Assembly (NCBI GenBank): GCA_938045585.1
Contig: CALIAU010000008.1
Location: 51,360-115,359, forward strand
DNA: 64,000 nt
Source of the DNA: an uncultured Saprospiraceae bacterium
GTDB taxonomy: Bacteria > Bacteroidota > Bacteroidia > Chitinophagales > Saprospiraceae
Direction: 5' to 3'
The notes under the pieces are model-generated. The model worked only from the letters and a program-made list of their open reading frames with translations. It had not been told where the DNA came from and did no database searches. Shown in pieces: positions 1-8,713 of the stretch. The position numbers were made by a program, and so were the translations under genes. Every line of letters begins with the position of its first letter. Positions within the stretch are counted from its first letter, which is position 1.

Positions 1-922
1 AGAATCTATCGGCTTAGTAACAATTGACTCATTAAGCTTTAGTGACTTTTCATTTTCTATTGGAGCGAATTACCTTATAGGCGAATCTTCTGCCATTTAT
101 GGTAATTTCTTGAGAGCATTTTCATTACCTGGTGTTACAACCCGAACGTTTGTAAAGCCAGATGGGAATGAAATCATCAACAATTTTGAATTAGGTTACA
201 GAGCTGGATTTAATGATCTTACTGTAGATGCAACATTGTTCTCTACACGTATCAATAACAGGGTTGCCCTAGCATTAAATGATGTGACTAGGGAATTTGA
301 ACCACGTGCTGGAGGAACAAATAAAATACTAGGAGCCGAACTAGGTCTTACCTATACGCCTAAAGCAATAAAAGGATTAATTCTTCAAGCGAATGTTACT
401 TCGCAAAATTCAGAATACGTAGAATTCAAAATTCCATTGACTGTAAATAGTGACGGAATGACGAATGTAGACCAATCCGGCGACCTTTTTGGAGTTAACA
501 TAGAAGGATCTGGTACTGATGCAGTTATTAATCTAGCAGGAAATCAAGTAGAGGCTACGCCTACTCTTATTTACAGTATGAATCTCGCTTATAAAAATGA
601 CAACTTTGGAGCAAATTTTGGCGGATTTACGTATGCGGGTACCGTGGCTGATGCTACTAACTTATTCGAAACTCCTAACTTATCTGTTTATAATGCCGGA
701 GCACATTATGCACTGCAATTAGGAACAGGTGAGGTTAAAATCGGATTTAGAATAAAGAATGTATTTAATCTCGCTACACCGCAATTAATTTTTGCAACGA
801 ATAGAGGAGATGCACAATTACGTGAAAAACAAGCAAATCCAAATCCAGGTGAGGATAGATTAGCATGGGCTATAATCCAAAACCCTAGGAGAGTACTTTT
901 AACAATAGGATATAATTTCTAA
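1..922 (+). CDS. TonB-dependent receptor, C-terminal part (5' end outside window)
   Basis: The frame is open from base 2, so the gene begins before the window and only about 306 C-terminal residues are seen. They form alternating beta-strand segments, with phrases typical of the outer-membrane barrel of TonB-dependent receptors (NFELGYRAGF, LYTPKAIKG-like strands, FRIKNVFN) and a terminal aromatic strand ending RRVLLTIGYNF, the usual C-terminal Phe signature. Such receptors import large or scarce nutrients using TonB energy. It lies directly upstream of the catabolic cluster on the same strand, so it probably imports the substrate of that cluster (inference). The plug and TonB box are not visible. 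Family confidence is high; the ligand is unknown. Confidence 0.85.
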   Translation, partial: ESIGLVTIDSLSFSDFSFSIGANYLIGESSAIYGNFLRAFSLPGVTTRTFVKPDGNEIINNFELGYRAGFNDLTVDATLFSTRINNRVALALNDVTREFEPRAGGTNKILGAELGLTYTPKAIKGLILQANVTSQNSEYVEFKIPLTVNSDGMTNVDQSGDLFGVNIEGSGTDAVINLAGNQVEATPTLIYSMNLAYKNDNFGANFGGFTYAGTVADATNLFETPNLSVYNAGAHYALQLGTGEVKIGFRIKNVFNLATPQLIFATNRGDAQLREKQANPNPGEDRLAWAIIQNPRRVLLTIGYNF

Positions 923-1017
923 AAGAACCAACTAGAACAACAAGAGAAGGGACAGGCTATTATATGCACTGTTCCTTCTTCTTTTATTGTTTCAAAAAGT
1001 TAAAAACTAAAGCATAC

Positions 1018-1530
1018 ATGGATCTTAAAGTATTTCCAAAACACACAGGCGTCTGGGAAGGTACATACAAACGAATTAATCCAGACGGAAGCCTTCGGGA
1101 TGCATGGAAATGTAGACTTTCTGTACGATTTGAAGGAGCAAATAAATACCACCAAGTAAACGAATACATGTGGGATGATGGGCACTACGAATGCTTAGAT
1201 TTTGGCGTATGTGCATTCAATGATAAGGGAGAACTCATCTTTGATAATCCACGTATTCTTGGAAAAGCATGGGAGACGCAGAATAGTATCGTCTTACATT
1301 GGAGCTACAAGGATCGACCCGGTTCCAAACTCTATGAAATTATTGACCTAATCGGTCCTAAAGAGGAACATAGAATTCGCGTTTGGAAATGGTCTCAGAA
1401 TGATGAATTTCAAGGCCTTACTATGATAGATGAACGCAAAGTTAAAACCGTTGAAGAAATTGATCCTGCATTCTGGGCAAATTTACCTAACACAAGAACA
1501 AACGGTCAAGCTTCCAGATCAGATAAATAA
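1018..1530 (+). CDS. Lipocalin-like small-molecule-binding protein (DUF3598-like)
   Basis: A 170-residue soluble protein with no signal peptide. The ATG at 1018 is preferred over the longer frame from 964, because the upstream residues (HCSFFFYCFKK) look like translated leader. The pattern HTGVWEGTYKRINPDG near the N-terminus, followed by alternating strands with repeated Trp and Tyr, resembles DUF3598/lipocalin-type beta-barrels that bind fatty acids or other hydrophobic ligands. It sits between the TonB receptor and the dehydratase genes, 12 bases before the latter, so it is probably a binding or isomerase-like accessory of the pathway. No catalytic residues can be assigned. Confidence 0.55.
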   Translation: MDLKVFPKHTGVWEGTYKRINPDGSLRDAWKCRLSVRFEGANKYHQVNEYMWDDGHYECLDFGVCAFNDKGELIFDNPRILGKAWETQNSIVLHWSYKDRPGSKLYEIIDLIGPKEEHRIRVWKWSQNDEFQGLTMIDERKVKTVEEIDPAFWANLPNTRTNGQASRSDK

Positions 1531-1542
1531 AACTACACAGAC

Positions 1543-2811
1543 ATGGGAATGACAATTACTGAAAAGATAATGGCTAATCAGAGCGGACGCAGTTCTGTTA
1601 AGCCAGGTGAATTAGTTTGGGTAGATGTCCAGTCAGTAATGACAATGGATTACCTGGGTAAAACGTGTTTTGAAAAATTCAAGTCCTTGGGTAAAACCGA
1701 GGTTTTTGATAAAGATCGTGTGATCTGCGTATCTGACCATCTCGTCCCTCCTCCGAATCAAAAGTTTGCGACCATGTTAAATGAATGGCGCGAAGTTGTA
1801 AAAGAACATGATATCACTCATTTCTACGATCTAGGAAGACAGGGCATTGCACATCAAATAATGGTGGAGCAAGGCCATGTTCTTCCTGGTACCGTCAGTA
1901 TTGGTACAGATTCCCATGCCAACACCTATGGCGCAGCAGGGGCCATAGGAAATGCTGTGGGAGTAACAGATGCAGCTGTAGCAATGGCAACTGGTAAAGC
2001 GTGGTTCCGCGTTCCTTCTGCTGTTAAATTTCACATTACAGGTGAATGGCAGCCCTTTGTTATGGCAAAAGATCTTTCACTTCATATTATGGGCATGATG
2101 CACTGGAATGGTCACCTGATTTATAAAACCTTAGAGTTTGATGGTCCAGGGATCACTTCTCTGAGCATGGCAGGTAGAATGACACTGTGTAACATGACAG
2201 TAGATCTTGGCGCTAAAAATGGTATTGTTGCTCCTGATGAAACCACTAAAGCCTACTTAGAAGGAAGAGCAAAGGGCGATTGGGAAATGATAGCCTCTGA
2301 TGAAGATGCAGTATACGAGCAGAGTTATGAGATAAATCTATCCAACCTGGGTCCCACTATTGCCCTACCTGACAAATTAGATGATACGGTACCAATCGAA
2401 AAAGCAATTGGAAAAAAATTCAATAAAGCCTTTGTAGGTACCTGCACAAATGGAAGATTGGAGGACCTTGAGATATTAGCACGAATAATGAAAGGTAAAC
2501 AAATACACAGAGATGTAAATATGATCGTTGTACCCGCATCGCAAACTGTCTATCTAGATGCATTGAGGGCTGGATATTTAGAAACTCTGATTATGGCAGG
2601 TGCAGCTATAGACACACCAAGTTGTGCAGCTTGTGCAGGCATACACACAGGTGTCGCTGGTGATGGGGACATCGTATTGAGCGCTGGAAATAGAAATATG
2701 AAAGGTAGGATGGGAAGTAAAAATGCACAAATTTACCTCACCTCTCCAGCCGTTGTCGCCGCTTCCGCAATTCGCGGTGAAATTACAGATCCTAGGACCT
2801 TTGATATATAG
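1543..2811 (+). CDS. Aconitase/3-isopropylmalate dehydratase family, large subunit
   Basis: A 422-residue protein of the LeuC2/homoaconitase/dimethylmaleate-hydratase size class. Visible signatures are GTDSHANTYGAAGAIGNAVG (about 126-145) and the 4Fe-4S ligands: Cys in VGTCTNGR near 300 and two Cys in SCAACAG near 360. Members add or remove water across a C=C next to carboxylates. The small subunit follows at 4162 after an intervening amine-oxidase gene. No leuA, leuB or other leucine genes are nearby, so a catabolic dehydratase is more likely than leucine biosynthesis; DmdA-type (2,3-dimethylmalate) chemistry is one precedent. Family is certain from motifs; the substrate is inferred and open. 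Confidence 0.85.
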   Translation: MGMTITEKIMANQSGRSSVKPGELVWVDVQSVMTMDYLGKTCFEKFKSLGKTEVFDKDRVICVSDHLVPPPNQKFATMLNEWREVVKEHDITHFYDLGRQGIAHQIMVEQGHVLPGTVSIGTDSHANTYGAAGAIGNAVGVTDAAVAMATGKAWFRVPSAVKFHITGEWQPFVMAKDLSLHIMGMMHWNGHLIYKTLEFDGPGITSLSMAGRMTLCNMTVDLGAKNGIVAPDETTKAYLEGRAKGDWEMIASDEDAVYEQSYEINLSNLGPTIALPDKLDDTVPIEKAIGKKFNKAFVGTCTNGRLEDLEILARIMKGKQIHRDVNMIVVPASQTVYLDALRAGYLETLIMAGAAIDTPSCAACAGIHTGVAGDGDIVLSAGNRNMKGRMGSKNAQIYLTSPAVVAASAIRGEITDPRTFDI

Positions 2812-4152
2812 ATGGAACGCAGACAATTCATAAAAAACACTTCTATTGCTAGCACAGCTTTGCTCACAGGACTTGCAGCTTGCAATAATAGATATGATAC
2901 TGAAGTCCTTATCTTAGGGGGTGGGTTTAGCGGCCTTTGTCTAGCACACTTACTTGATTCTAAAAACATAGACTACATTTTACTCGAAGGCAGCCAAAGA
3001 TTAGGTGGACGCATGTTCATGCATCCAGATATAAAACGGGATGTAGGGGGCAGAGGAATCGGAGACAAATACCTTGAAACTATGAAAATCGTTCAAGCAC
3101 TTGATATTGAACTAATTGATATAAGTTCAGAAATTTCCAGCCCTACGTCTATTTATTTAAATGGTACTCTTTATCCAGATTGGAAAGACAGTAAAACGAA
3201 TCCAAGACTTTTAGAGTTTACCAGTAAAGCTGATCTGAGTTTGGAATACCTAGAGGAATGGTATCAAAGACCTGACATGGATCTAAGCTATGCTGAATAC
3301 TTGACGAGAAATGGTCTAAGTAAAGAAGAGCTTGATCTTATTAATATATCTTCTAATTATAATGATATCTATAAAACTTCTGTACTTAATCGTTTACACA
3401 GTAGTGCCTTCAGAAAGTTCAACGGATCAAAAAAAATATACAACTTCAAAGGCGGGACTGGTAATTTTATATCAAAGATCGAAAAAAGTTTACTGCGCCC
3501 CATTAAAACTGGAAAATTCATAACTGCAATTTCAGATAATAAAGAAAGTATCCAAGTAACTTGTGCAGATGGCTCAAGCTATTCTGCAGCTTCCGCGGTG
3601 ACTACGCTTCCGTTTTCCACTTTACGCGATGTCAACATATCGGTAACTTTAAATAAAAATCAAATTAAAGCAATTCAAGCTCTAGAATATACACGTATTA
3701 CTCAAATACATTTTGATGCAAAAGAAAAATTTTGGGAACAGGATGCTGCTCCTCCTTCTATGTGGACTGATACCCCTTTAGAACGCATAATGGATGTAAA
3801 TGCAGATCCAGACACCTATCATTTGGCAGCATGGATAAATGGAAAAGGGACACATGCAATTGACAAAATGACGGATAATGAAATAAAAGACTTCACCCTG
3901 AAAGAAATGGCAAAAATTAGACCTGCCTCAGAGGGGAAATTAGAATATATTGGGACGCATAGCTGGGGTAATTACAAATTTAGCAAAGGTGCTTATGCAG
4001 AGTTTCTACCTGGTCAGGCTGCCTGGTTTGAAGATATGATTCGTCCTGCTGGCCGATTGCATTTTGCCGGCGAACATACTGCTAAAGCGTCTAGAGGAAT
4101 TGAAGGAGCAGCAGAGTCTGCAAGACGGGTATTTAATGAATTAACAGCTTAA
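2812..4152 (+). CDS. Tat-exported flavin-dependent amine oxidase, putative lipoprotein
   Basis: 446 residues starting right after the previous stop. The N-terminus ERRQFIKNT is a twin-arginine motif, followed by a hydrophobic stretch ending LAAC, a lipobox, so the protein is probably folded with FAD in the cytoplasm and exported by Tat, then lipidated. The Rossmann FAD motif ILGGGFSG and GGRM follow near residues 33-62, and the C-terminal FAD contact motif FAGEHTAKASRGIEGA is near 415-430, as in monoamine oxidase/phytoene desaturase relatives. It would oxidise an amine or a CH-CH bond of the imported substrate outside the inner membrane. It splits the two dehydratase subunits, which suggests co-expression with them. 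The substrate is unknown. Confidence 0.8.
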   Translation: MERRQFIKNTSIASTALLTGLAACNNRYDTEVLILGGGFSGLCLAHLLDSKNIDYILLEGSQRLGGRMFMHPDIKRDVGGRGIGDKYLETMKIVQALDIELIDISSEISSPTSIYLNGTLYPDWKDSKTNPRLLEFTSKADLSLEYLEEWYQRPDMDLSYAEYLTRNGLSKEELDLINISSNYNDIYKTSVLNRLHSSAFRKFNGSKKIYNFKGGTGNFISKIEKSLLRPIKTGKFITAISDNKESIQVTCADGSSYSAASAVTTLPFSTLRDVNISVTLNKNQIKAIQALEYTRITQIHFDAKEKFWEQDAAPPSMWTDTPLERIMDVNADPDTYHLAAWINGKGTHAIDKMTDNEIKDFTLKEMAKIRPASEGKLEYIGTHSWGNYKFSKGAYAEFLPGQAAWFEDMIRPAGRLHFAGEHTAKASRGIEGAAESARRVFNELTA

Positions 4153-4161
4153 ACAAGAACT

Positions 4162-4686
4162 ATGATTAAAGGAAAATGCTGGGTTGCTGATGACTATGTG
4201 ATGGCTTACAATATAATTATACAAGAATATTGGACTACAGCTATTGATAAGGAAGATAACAGTAGATGGGTAATGGCAGGAGTCCATGAAGATTTTAATT
4301 CTGAGAATGCATTTAAAGACAGGGGATATACTTTTATTGTGGCAGGTCATAATTTTGCGGGTGGTGGTAAAAGTATAGAACACGTTATTGCAGGCCTTAT
4401 GGGTGCAGGAATTAAAACTGTCTTTGCAACAAGTTTTGCTAGATTGCAATTTAGAAATGCTATCAATTATGGTCTTCCCTTTGTAACATCAAAAGATATT
4501 GATAAAGATTGTAGCACAGGAGATGAATTAGAATATAATCCTCAGACAGGTGAGATAAAAAATTTAACAACAGGAAAATCCTTTGATTCACTACCAGCAG
4601 CCCCCTTTGTAGCAAAAGTAGGACAGGCTGGAGGACTCATGAATTATGTGCGTGACAAGATCGCAAAAGGAGAAGCTATTACTTAA
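4162..4686 (+). CDS. Aconitase/isopropylmalate dehydratase family, small (swivel) subunit
   Basis: A 174-residue LeuD-like swivel-domain protein. Conserved features are the region around AGHNFAGGGKSIEH (about 62-75) and SFARLQFRNAINYGLP (about 92-107). In LeuD and aconitase the first motif is normally G(C)GSSREH; here the loop reads GGGKSIEH, so the usual Ser-Ser-Arg that contacts substrate carboxylate is replaced by Lys-Ser-Ile. That argues for a substrate other than isopropylmalate. It pairs with the large subunit at 1543-2811 and precedes the aldolase by 12 bases. Family confidence is high; specificity is unknown. Confidence 0.82.
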   Translation: MIKGKCWVADDYVMAYNIIIQEYWTTAIDKEDNSRWVMAGVHEDFNSENAFKDRGYTFIVAGHNFAGGGKSIEHVIAGLMGAGIKTVFATSFARLQFRNAINYGLPFVTSKDIDKDCSTGDELEYNPQTGEIKNLTTGKSFDSLPAAPFVAKVGQAGGLMNYVRDKIAKGEAIT

Positions 4687-4698
4687 ATAAGAACAGCG

Positions 4699-5460
4699 AT
4701 GAAAGAAAATAAATTAAAAAGCCGAATCGCAGAAGGAAAAGCCTGCTACGGCGTAATAGCTCCAACCACAGATCCAACCATTTGTGAATACATTGGTTTA
4801 AACGGGTTTGACTATTATATGATCGATGGAGAACACGGCCAAATTACCGCCTCAGATGTTACAAATCTTGTAAGGGCCTGCGAACTGGTAAATTGTACTC
4901 CCCTAGCCAGAATACGCTCAGTGGATAAGAAATTGATTCTGCAATATATGGATGCAGGAGTCATGGGAGTTATGATGCCAAGTATAGACAATGCAGAAGA
5001 TGTAAGTGCACTCGTAGATGCTGTAAAATATCCTCCATTGGGCAGCAGAGGGCTGGGACCTATTCGAGCTGCAGAATACATGCAAGGCAGTATGAGTCAG
5101 AAAGAATATGTAGAATTTGCAAATGAGCAAACATTAGTACTTCCACAAATTGAAAGTATGGAATGTGTCAAAAACTTGGAACAAATTTGTAAGGTAAAAG
5201 GTGTCGATGGGTTTATAATCGGCCCTCGCGATCTAGCTATGTCCATGGGATATTATGACGGTCCTGGACATCCTGAAGTTAAACAGCTCTTAGACGAAAT
5301 CTTTAATACAATTCTTGCATCAGGGAAGTTTTATGGGACTGTTGCTGGAACATCTGAAGCAGCACAGGCTCTCGTAGATAAAGGCGCAAGCATGATATTA
5401 AATTCTGTACAAGGACTTATAAAAACATCAAGTAAATCATTTCTTAAAGAGAGAAAATAA
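4699..5460 (+). CDS. HpcH/HpaI family class II aldolase
   Basis: 253 residues with the signature of the HpcH/HpaI (2-oxo-acid) aldolase family: MIDGEHG near 39-45, an Arg and a DAG region near 72-90, PPLGSRGLGP near 112-122, PQIES near 149-153 (metal-binding Glu), and IGPRDLAMSMG near 174-184. These metal-dependent enzymes cleave 4-hydroxy-2-oxo acids or related hydroxyacids, usually to pyruvate or oxaloacetate-type products and an aldehyde. Placed after a hydro-lyase, it would cleave the hydrated product into central metabolites (inference). The start is ATG, and the next gene follows after 5 bases. Confidence 0.85.
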   Translation: MKENKLKSRIAEGKACYGVIAPTTDPTICEYIGLNGFDYYMIDGEHGQITASDVTNLVRACELVNCTPLARIRSVDKKLILQYMDAGVMGVMMPSIDNAEDVSALVDAVKYPPLGSRGLGPIRAAEYMQGSMSQKEYVEFANEQTLVLPQIESMECVKNLEQICKVKGVDGFIIGPRDLAMSMGYYDGPGHPEVKQLLDEIFNTILASGKFYGTVAGTSEAAQALVDKGASMILNSVQGLIKTSSKSFLKERK

Positions 5461-5465
5461 ATAAT

Positions 5466-5777
5466 ATGGCATCATTAGTAGTTTTATTTAATTTAAAAGA
5501 CAAAGCAGCAAAACAAGCTTATGAAAAATGGGCACAAACCACTGACGTTCCTACGGTTAAAGCCTTAGTTTCTATTGATGACTTTCGTGTCTACAGACTA
5601 AATAGTATGATGGGAACAGAAGCTGCTCCACCCTATGAATATTGCGAAGTTATTGATATAAATGACATGGATAAATTTGGTCAGGAGGTAGCCACAGAAA
5701 CTATGCAGCGAGTGGCTGGAGAATTCCAAGAATTTGCTGACGCACCTATCTTTATTATATCTGAACAATTTGCCTAA
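5466..5777 (+). CDS. REDY-like HapK family small protein (ferredoxin-like fold)
   Basis: A 103-residue protein whose pattern LVVLFNLKDKAA, YEKWAQTTDVPTVKAL, APPYEYCEVIDIND and ATETMQRVAGEF resembles the REDY-like/HapK family, dimeric alpha/beta barrels related to EthD/ABM proteins. HapK was named from a prodigiosin-type gene cluster, but its relatives occur widely with no assigned reaction. The gene lies tightly between the aldolase and an SDR, with one base between its stop and the SDR ATG, so it is part of the operon. It may isomerise or bind a pathway intermediate; this is inference. Confidence 0.6.
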   Translation: MASLVVLFNLKDKAAKQAYEKWAQTTDVPTVKALVSIDDFRVYRLNSMMGTEAAPPYEYCEVIDINDMDKFGQEVATETMQRVAGEFQEFADAPIFIISEQFA

Positions 5778-5778
5778 A

Positions 5779-6615
5779 ATGAAAGGACTAAAAGGAAAAA
5801 CAGCAATTATTACAGGCTCAGGTAGAAAAGGTGGCATAGGTGAAGCAATTGCTATGGCTCTTGCTAAACATGGATGCAATGTTGTAATCTCGGACATTGG
5901 TGAGCCTAAAGGTAAAGAGTTTTCCAAGGACCATGTAGGCACCTCTAGTGAAATGAGACAAATAGTTCGTGAAATAAATAAGCTAAAAAAAGGGAAAGCT
6001 ACAGCAATTCCCTGTGATGTGAGAAATGAAAAAGCTGTATCTGATATGCTTAAAAAGACAGTCAAAAAATTTGGCAGTATGGATATCATGGTCAACAATG
6101 CTGGTGTGGGTTACATTATGGAACCATTCACTGAATTCAAAGAAAAAAGTTGGAATGCAGTACTTGATGTGAACTTAAAAGGTGCCTTCCTGTGCTCAAA
6201 GCATGGTGCCATCCAAATGCAAAAACAAGGTAAAGGTGGATCTATAATCAACATCGCTAGCCAAGCCGCAAAATCAGGCTTCCCCTTTGCTGCAGCATAC
6301 ACCGCTTCCAAGCATGGCATGATAGGACTGACAAGGTCTAACGCTGTAGAACTGGGTAAAGATAAAATCAGAGTAAATGCAGTATGTCCCAATCATATCA
6401 CTACTGGATTAGGCCATTGGCAGAATAAATTTTTCAGTGAAAAACTTGGCTTAAATTATGACGACTACCTCCAAGGAATAAAAGATAAAAACCCGCTTGG
6501 TCGTACAGGACTAGTACAAGACATTGCTAATGCAGTCTGCTTTTTGGCGTCAGATCATGCCTCCTATATCACAGGGGAAGCAATGAACGTAAGTGGTGGT
6601 GAAGAATACCACTAA
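5779..6615 (+). CDS. Short-chain dehydrogenase/reductase (SDR)
   Basis: 278 residues from the ATG at 5779; a longer frame from TTG 5734 overlaps the previous gene and is unlikely. Classical SDR features are visible: the cofactor loop ITGSGRKGGIGEAIA near the N-terminus, CDVRNE, NNAGVGY near 105, the catalytic Ser around IASQAA, and YTASKHG carrying Tyr and Lys. It ends with the usual SDRs tail ITGEAMNVSGGEEY. It would oxidise or reduce a hydroxyl/keto group with NAD(P). A 30-residue insert after the second strand (KEFSKDHVGTSSEM) is longer than in most SDRs. Substrate unknown. Confidence 0.85.
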   Translation: MKGLKGKTAIITGSGRKGGIGEAIAMALAKHGCNVVISDIGEPKGKEFSKDHVGTSSEMRQIVREINKLKKGKATAIPCDVRNEKAVSDMLKKTVKKFGSMDIMVNNAGVGYIMEPFTEFKEKSWNAVLDVNLKGAFLCSKHGAIQMQKQGKGGSIINIASQAAKSGFPFAAAYTASKHGMIGLTRSNAVELGKDKIRVNAVCPNHITTGLGHWQNKFFSEKLGLNYDDYLQGIKDKNPLGRTGLVQDIANAVCFLASDHASYITGEAMNVSGGEEYH

Positions 6616-6637
6616 ACAAATTTATTAACTAAAATAT

Positions 6638-8713
6638 ATAACTATCAAACTAGGTATAGACATTGGAGGTACATTTACAGACTTTGTTCTTTTTAACGAC
6701 AAAGAAGAAGGACTGTATTTTAGCAAAACACTGACAACTTATCCAGATCCAACACACGGAATCTTTACAGGTATTAAGGACATTAAAGATAGATTTAACT
6801 TTGATGTAACAGAAATCAAAAATCTTATACATGGTACTACCCTAGTTACAAATGCAATCATTGAACGTAAAGGTGCAAGAACAGGATTTATTACAACAAA
6901 GGGCTTTGAAGATGTTTTGGAAATAGCACGCGAATTACGCTATGACATCTATGATCTTTTTTTGACAATGCCAGAACCTCTAATAGCTAGAAACCTACGA
7001 TATGGTGTAGAAGAACGAGTAACAAATAAGGGCAAAGTACTTACCGAAATAAATCAAGACGACTTAAACAAAATCGCTTCCCAAATTGAAGACGAAAACT
7101 TAGAATCGGTTGGAGTTTGCCTACTTAACTCTTTTGCCAATGTTAGCCATGAAGAAAAAGTTGGTCAATTTTTACAAGAAAAATTTCCTAATCTAGCAGT
7201 GAGTCTCTCTTCTAAAATAATGCCTGAAATTCGTGAGTACGAACGCAGTTCCGCAACAGCAATGAACGCTTATGTACAACCGCTTACCTCCTCTTATTTA
7301 AATAAACTCAAAACTGAATTAGTGAAAAAAGGCTTCGGAGGCAAACTGAACATTATGATTTCTAGTGGACGACTTACTACCATAGATGAGGCTATCAAAA
7401 CACCTATTCATCTGCTTGAATCAGGTCCAGCGGGCGGATCTATGGCAGGGGTATTTTATGGTAAATTATTTAATGAAAAAAATCTGCTTTGCTTTGACAT
7501 GGGCGGTACTACAGCCAAAGCTTCTCTAATACATAATGGTGCTCCTGAGATCACAAATCACTTTGAAGCGGCTCGAGTTAAACGATTCAAGAAAGGAAGT
7601 GGACTCCCTGTTAGAATTCCCGTGATTGATATGATAGAAATTGGTGCAGGTGGAGGCAGTATTGCACGACTAAACTCTTTAAATCTACTTACGGTTGGCC
7701 CAGAAAGTGCCTCTTCACAACCCGGCCCTGCCTGTTATAACCTAGGAGGCGAATACCCAACTGTAACAGATGCGGATTTAGTATTAGGTTACCTAAATGC
7801 TGATTACTTTTTAGGAGGTACTATGCAATTAAATATAGAACAAGCAAGGAAAGCAATTGATAAGCATCTTGCAGGTCCATTAGGGATTTCTATTGAAGAA
7901 GCAGCAATGGGAATCCACAAAATAGTCAACGAAAATATGGCAAATGCAGCTCGAGTACATATCCTAGAAAAAGGAATGGACCCAAGACATTTTAGCATGA
8001 TTGGATTTGGCGGAGCAGGACCTGTACACGCCTTCGGCGTTGCAAAACTGATAAATTCACCTAATTTATATATACCAGTTGGTGCGGGTGTAGCATCTGC
8101 ATTAGGATTCTTAGTATCTCCTATCGCCTCAGAAAAAATTCACAGCCATATTTCTAATCTTGCAGATATGGATTGGAAGGAAGTAAATGATTTTCTTGAC
8201 AACATGCAATCAGAGGGAAAGCGTTTCTTAAAGAAATATGGGAATAAAAACTCTAGTATACATATCGATAGAATTGTTGACATGCGATATGAAGGCCAGG
8301 GACACGAAATTACTATACATCTTCCTGAAGGTCCTCTTTCAGAAAAACACTTGAGTGAAATAAAAGACCGATTCCAAAAAGAATATACATTCAAATACAA
8401 TAGATCCATAGAGGGTATTGAAATCCAAACGGTCACCTGGCGTGTACAAGTAAAGGGAGAAATCCCCAGTATTGATGTCGTTCAAAAAGATATAACCTAC
8501 AAAAATTCAACTCCATTAAAAGGAACCCGTAAAGTATTTTTTGAAGAAACAGGCTACCTTGATTGTCCAGTCTATGATAGGTACAATTTTGAAAAAAATG
8601 TAACACTCTTAGGACCTATGATAATTGAAGAAAAAGAAAGTACAACTGTAATTGGAATTAATAGTGAAGTGGAAGTAGATACTATAGGAAACATAAAAAT
8701 AAAATTACTTTGA
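6638..8713 (+). CDS. Hydantoinase/oxoprolinase A subunit (HyuA family), non-canonical start codon
   Basis: About 691 residues if translation begins near 6638. Homology begins at once: IKLGIDIGGTFTDFVLF is the N-terminal ATP-binding motif of HyuA/acetone carboxylase-type proteins, followed by HGTTLVTNAIIERKG, then CFDMGGTTAKASLI, GAGGGSIA and FGGAGPVHAFG. An in-frame TAA lies at 6626-6628, and the codons from there to the glycine-rich motif include no ATG, GTG or TTG; candidates are ATA (6638) or ATC (6644). The first standard start, TTG 6917, would delete the nucleotide-binding motif. With HyuB it would catalyse ATP-dependent hydrolysis of a cyclic amide, or a carboxylation. The stop overlaps the next gene's start by four bases. 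Confidence 0.85.
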   Translation: MTIKLGIDIGGTFTDFVLFNDKEEGLYFSKTLTTYPDPTHGIFTGIKDIKDRFNFDVTEIKNLIHGTTLVTNAIIERKGARTGFITTKGFEDVLEIARELRYDIYDLFLTMPEPLIARNLRYGVEERVTNKGKVLTEINQDDLNKIASQIEDENLESVGVCLLNSFANVSHEEKVGQFLQEKFPNLAVSLSSKIMPEIREYERSSATAMNAYVQPLTSSYLNKLKTELVKKGFGGKLNIMISSGRLTTIDEAIKTPIHLLESGPAGGSMAGVFYGKLFNEKNLLCFDMGGTTAKASLIHNGAPEITNHFEAARVKRFKKGSGLPVRIPVIDMIEIGAGGGSIARLNSLNLLTVGPESASSQPGPACYNLGGEYPTVTDADLVLGYLNADYFLGGTMQLNIEQARKAIDKHLAGPLGISIEEAAMGIHKIVNENMANAARVHILEKGMDPRHFSMIGFGGAGPVHAFGVAKLINSPNLYIPVGAGVASALGFLVSPIASEKIHSHISNLADMDWKEVNDFLDNMQSEGKRFLKKYGNKNSSIHIDRIVDMRYEGQGHEITIHLPEGPLSEKHLSEIKDRFQKEYTFKYNRSIEGIEIQTVTWRVQVKGEIPSIDVVQKDITYKNSTPLKGTRKVFFEETGYLDCPVYDRYNFEKNVTLLGPMIIEEKESTTVIGINSEVEVDTIGNIKIKLL

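Noticed and set aside
1543..4686. Leucine biosynthesis leuC/leuD
   Set aside because: No other leucine genes nearby, large subunit and loop differ, and the genes sit in a catabolic operon with a flavin oxidase between them.
5466..5777. Prodigiosin biosynthesis from the HapK-like protein
   Set aside because: HapK-type proteins are widespread and the characteristic pig/red enzymes are absent; the cluster is mainly catabolic.
6917..8713. hyuA starting at TTG 6917
   Set aside because: Would lack the glycine-rich nucleotide-binding motif; homology continues upstream to 6641.
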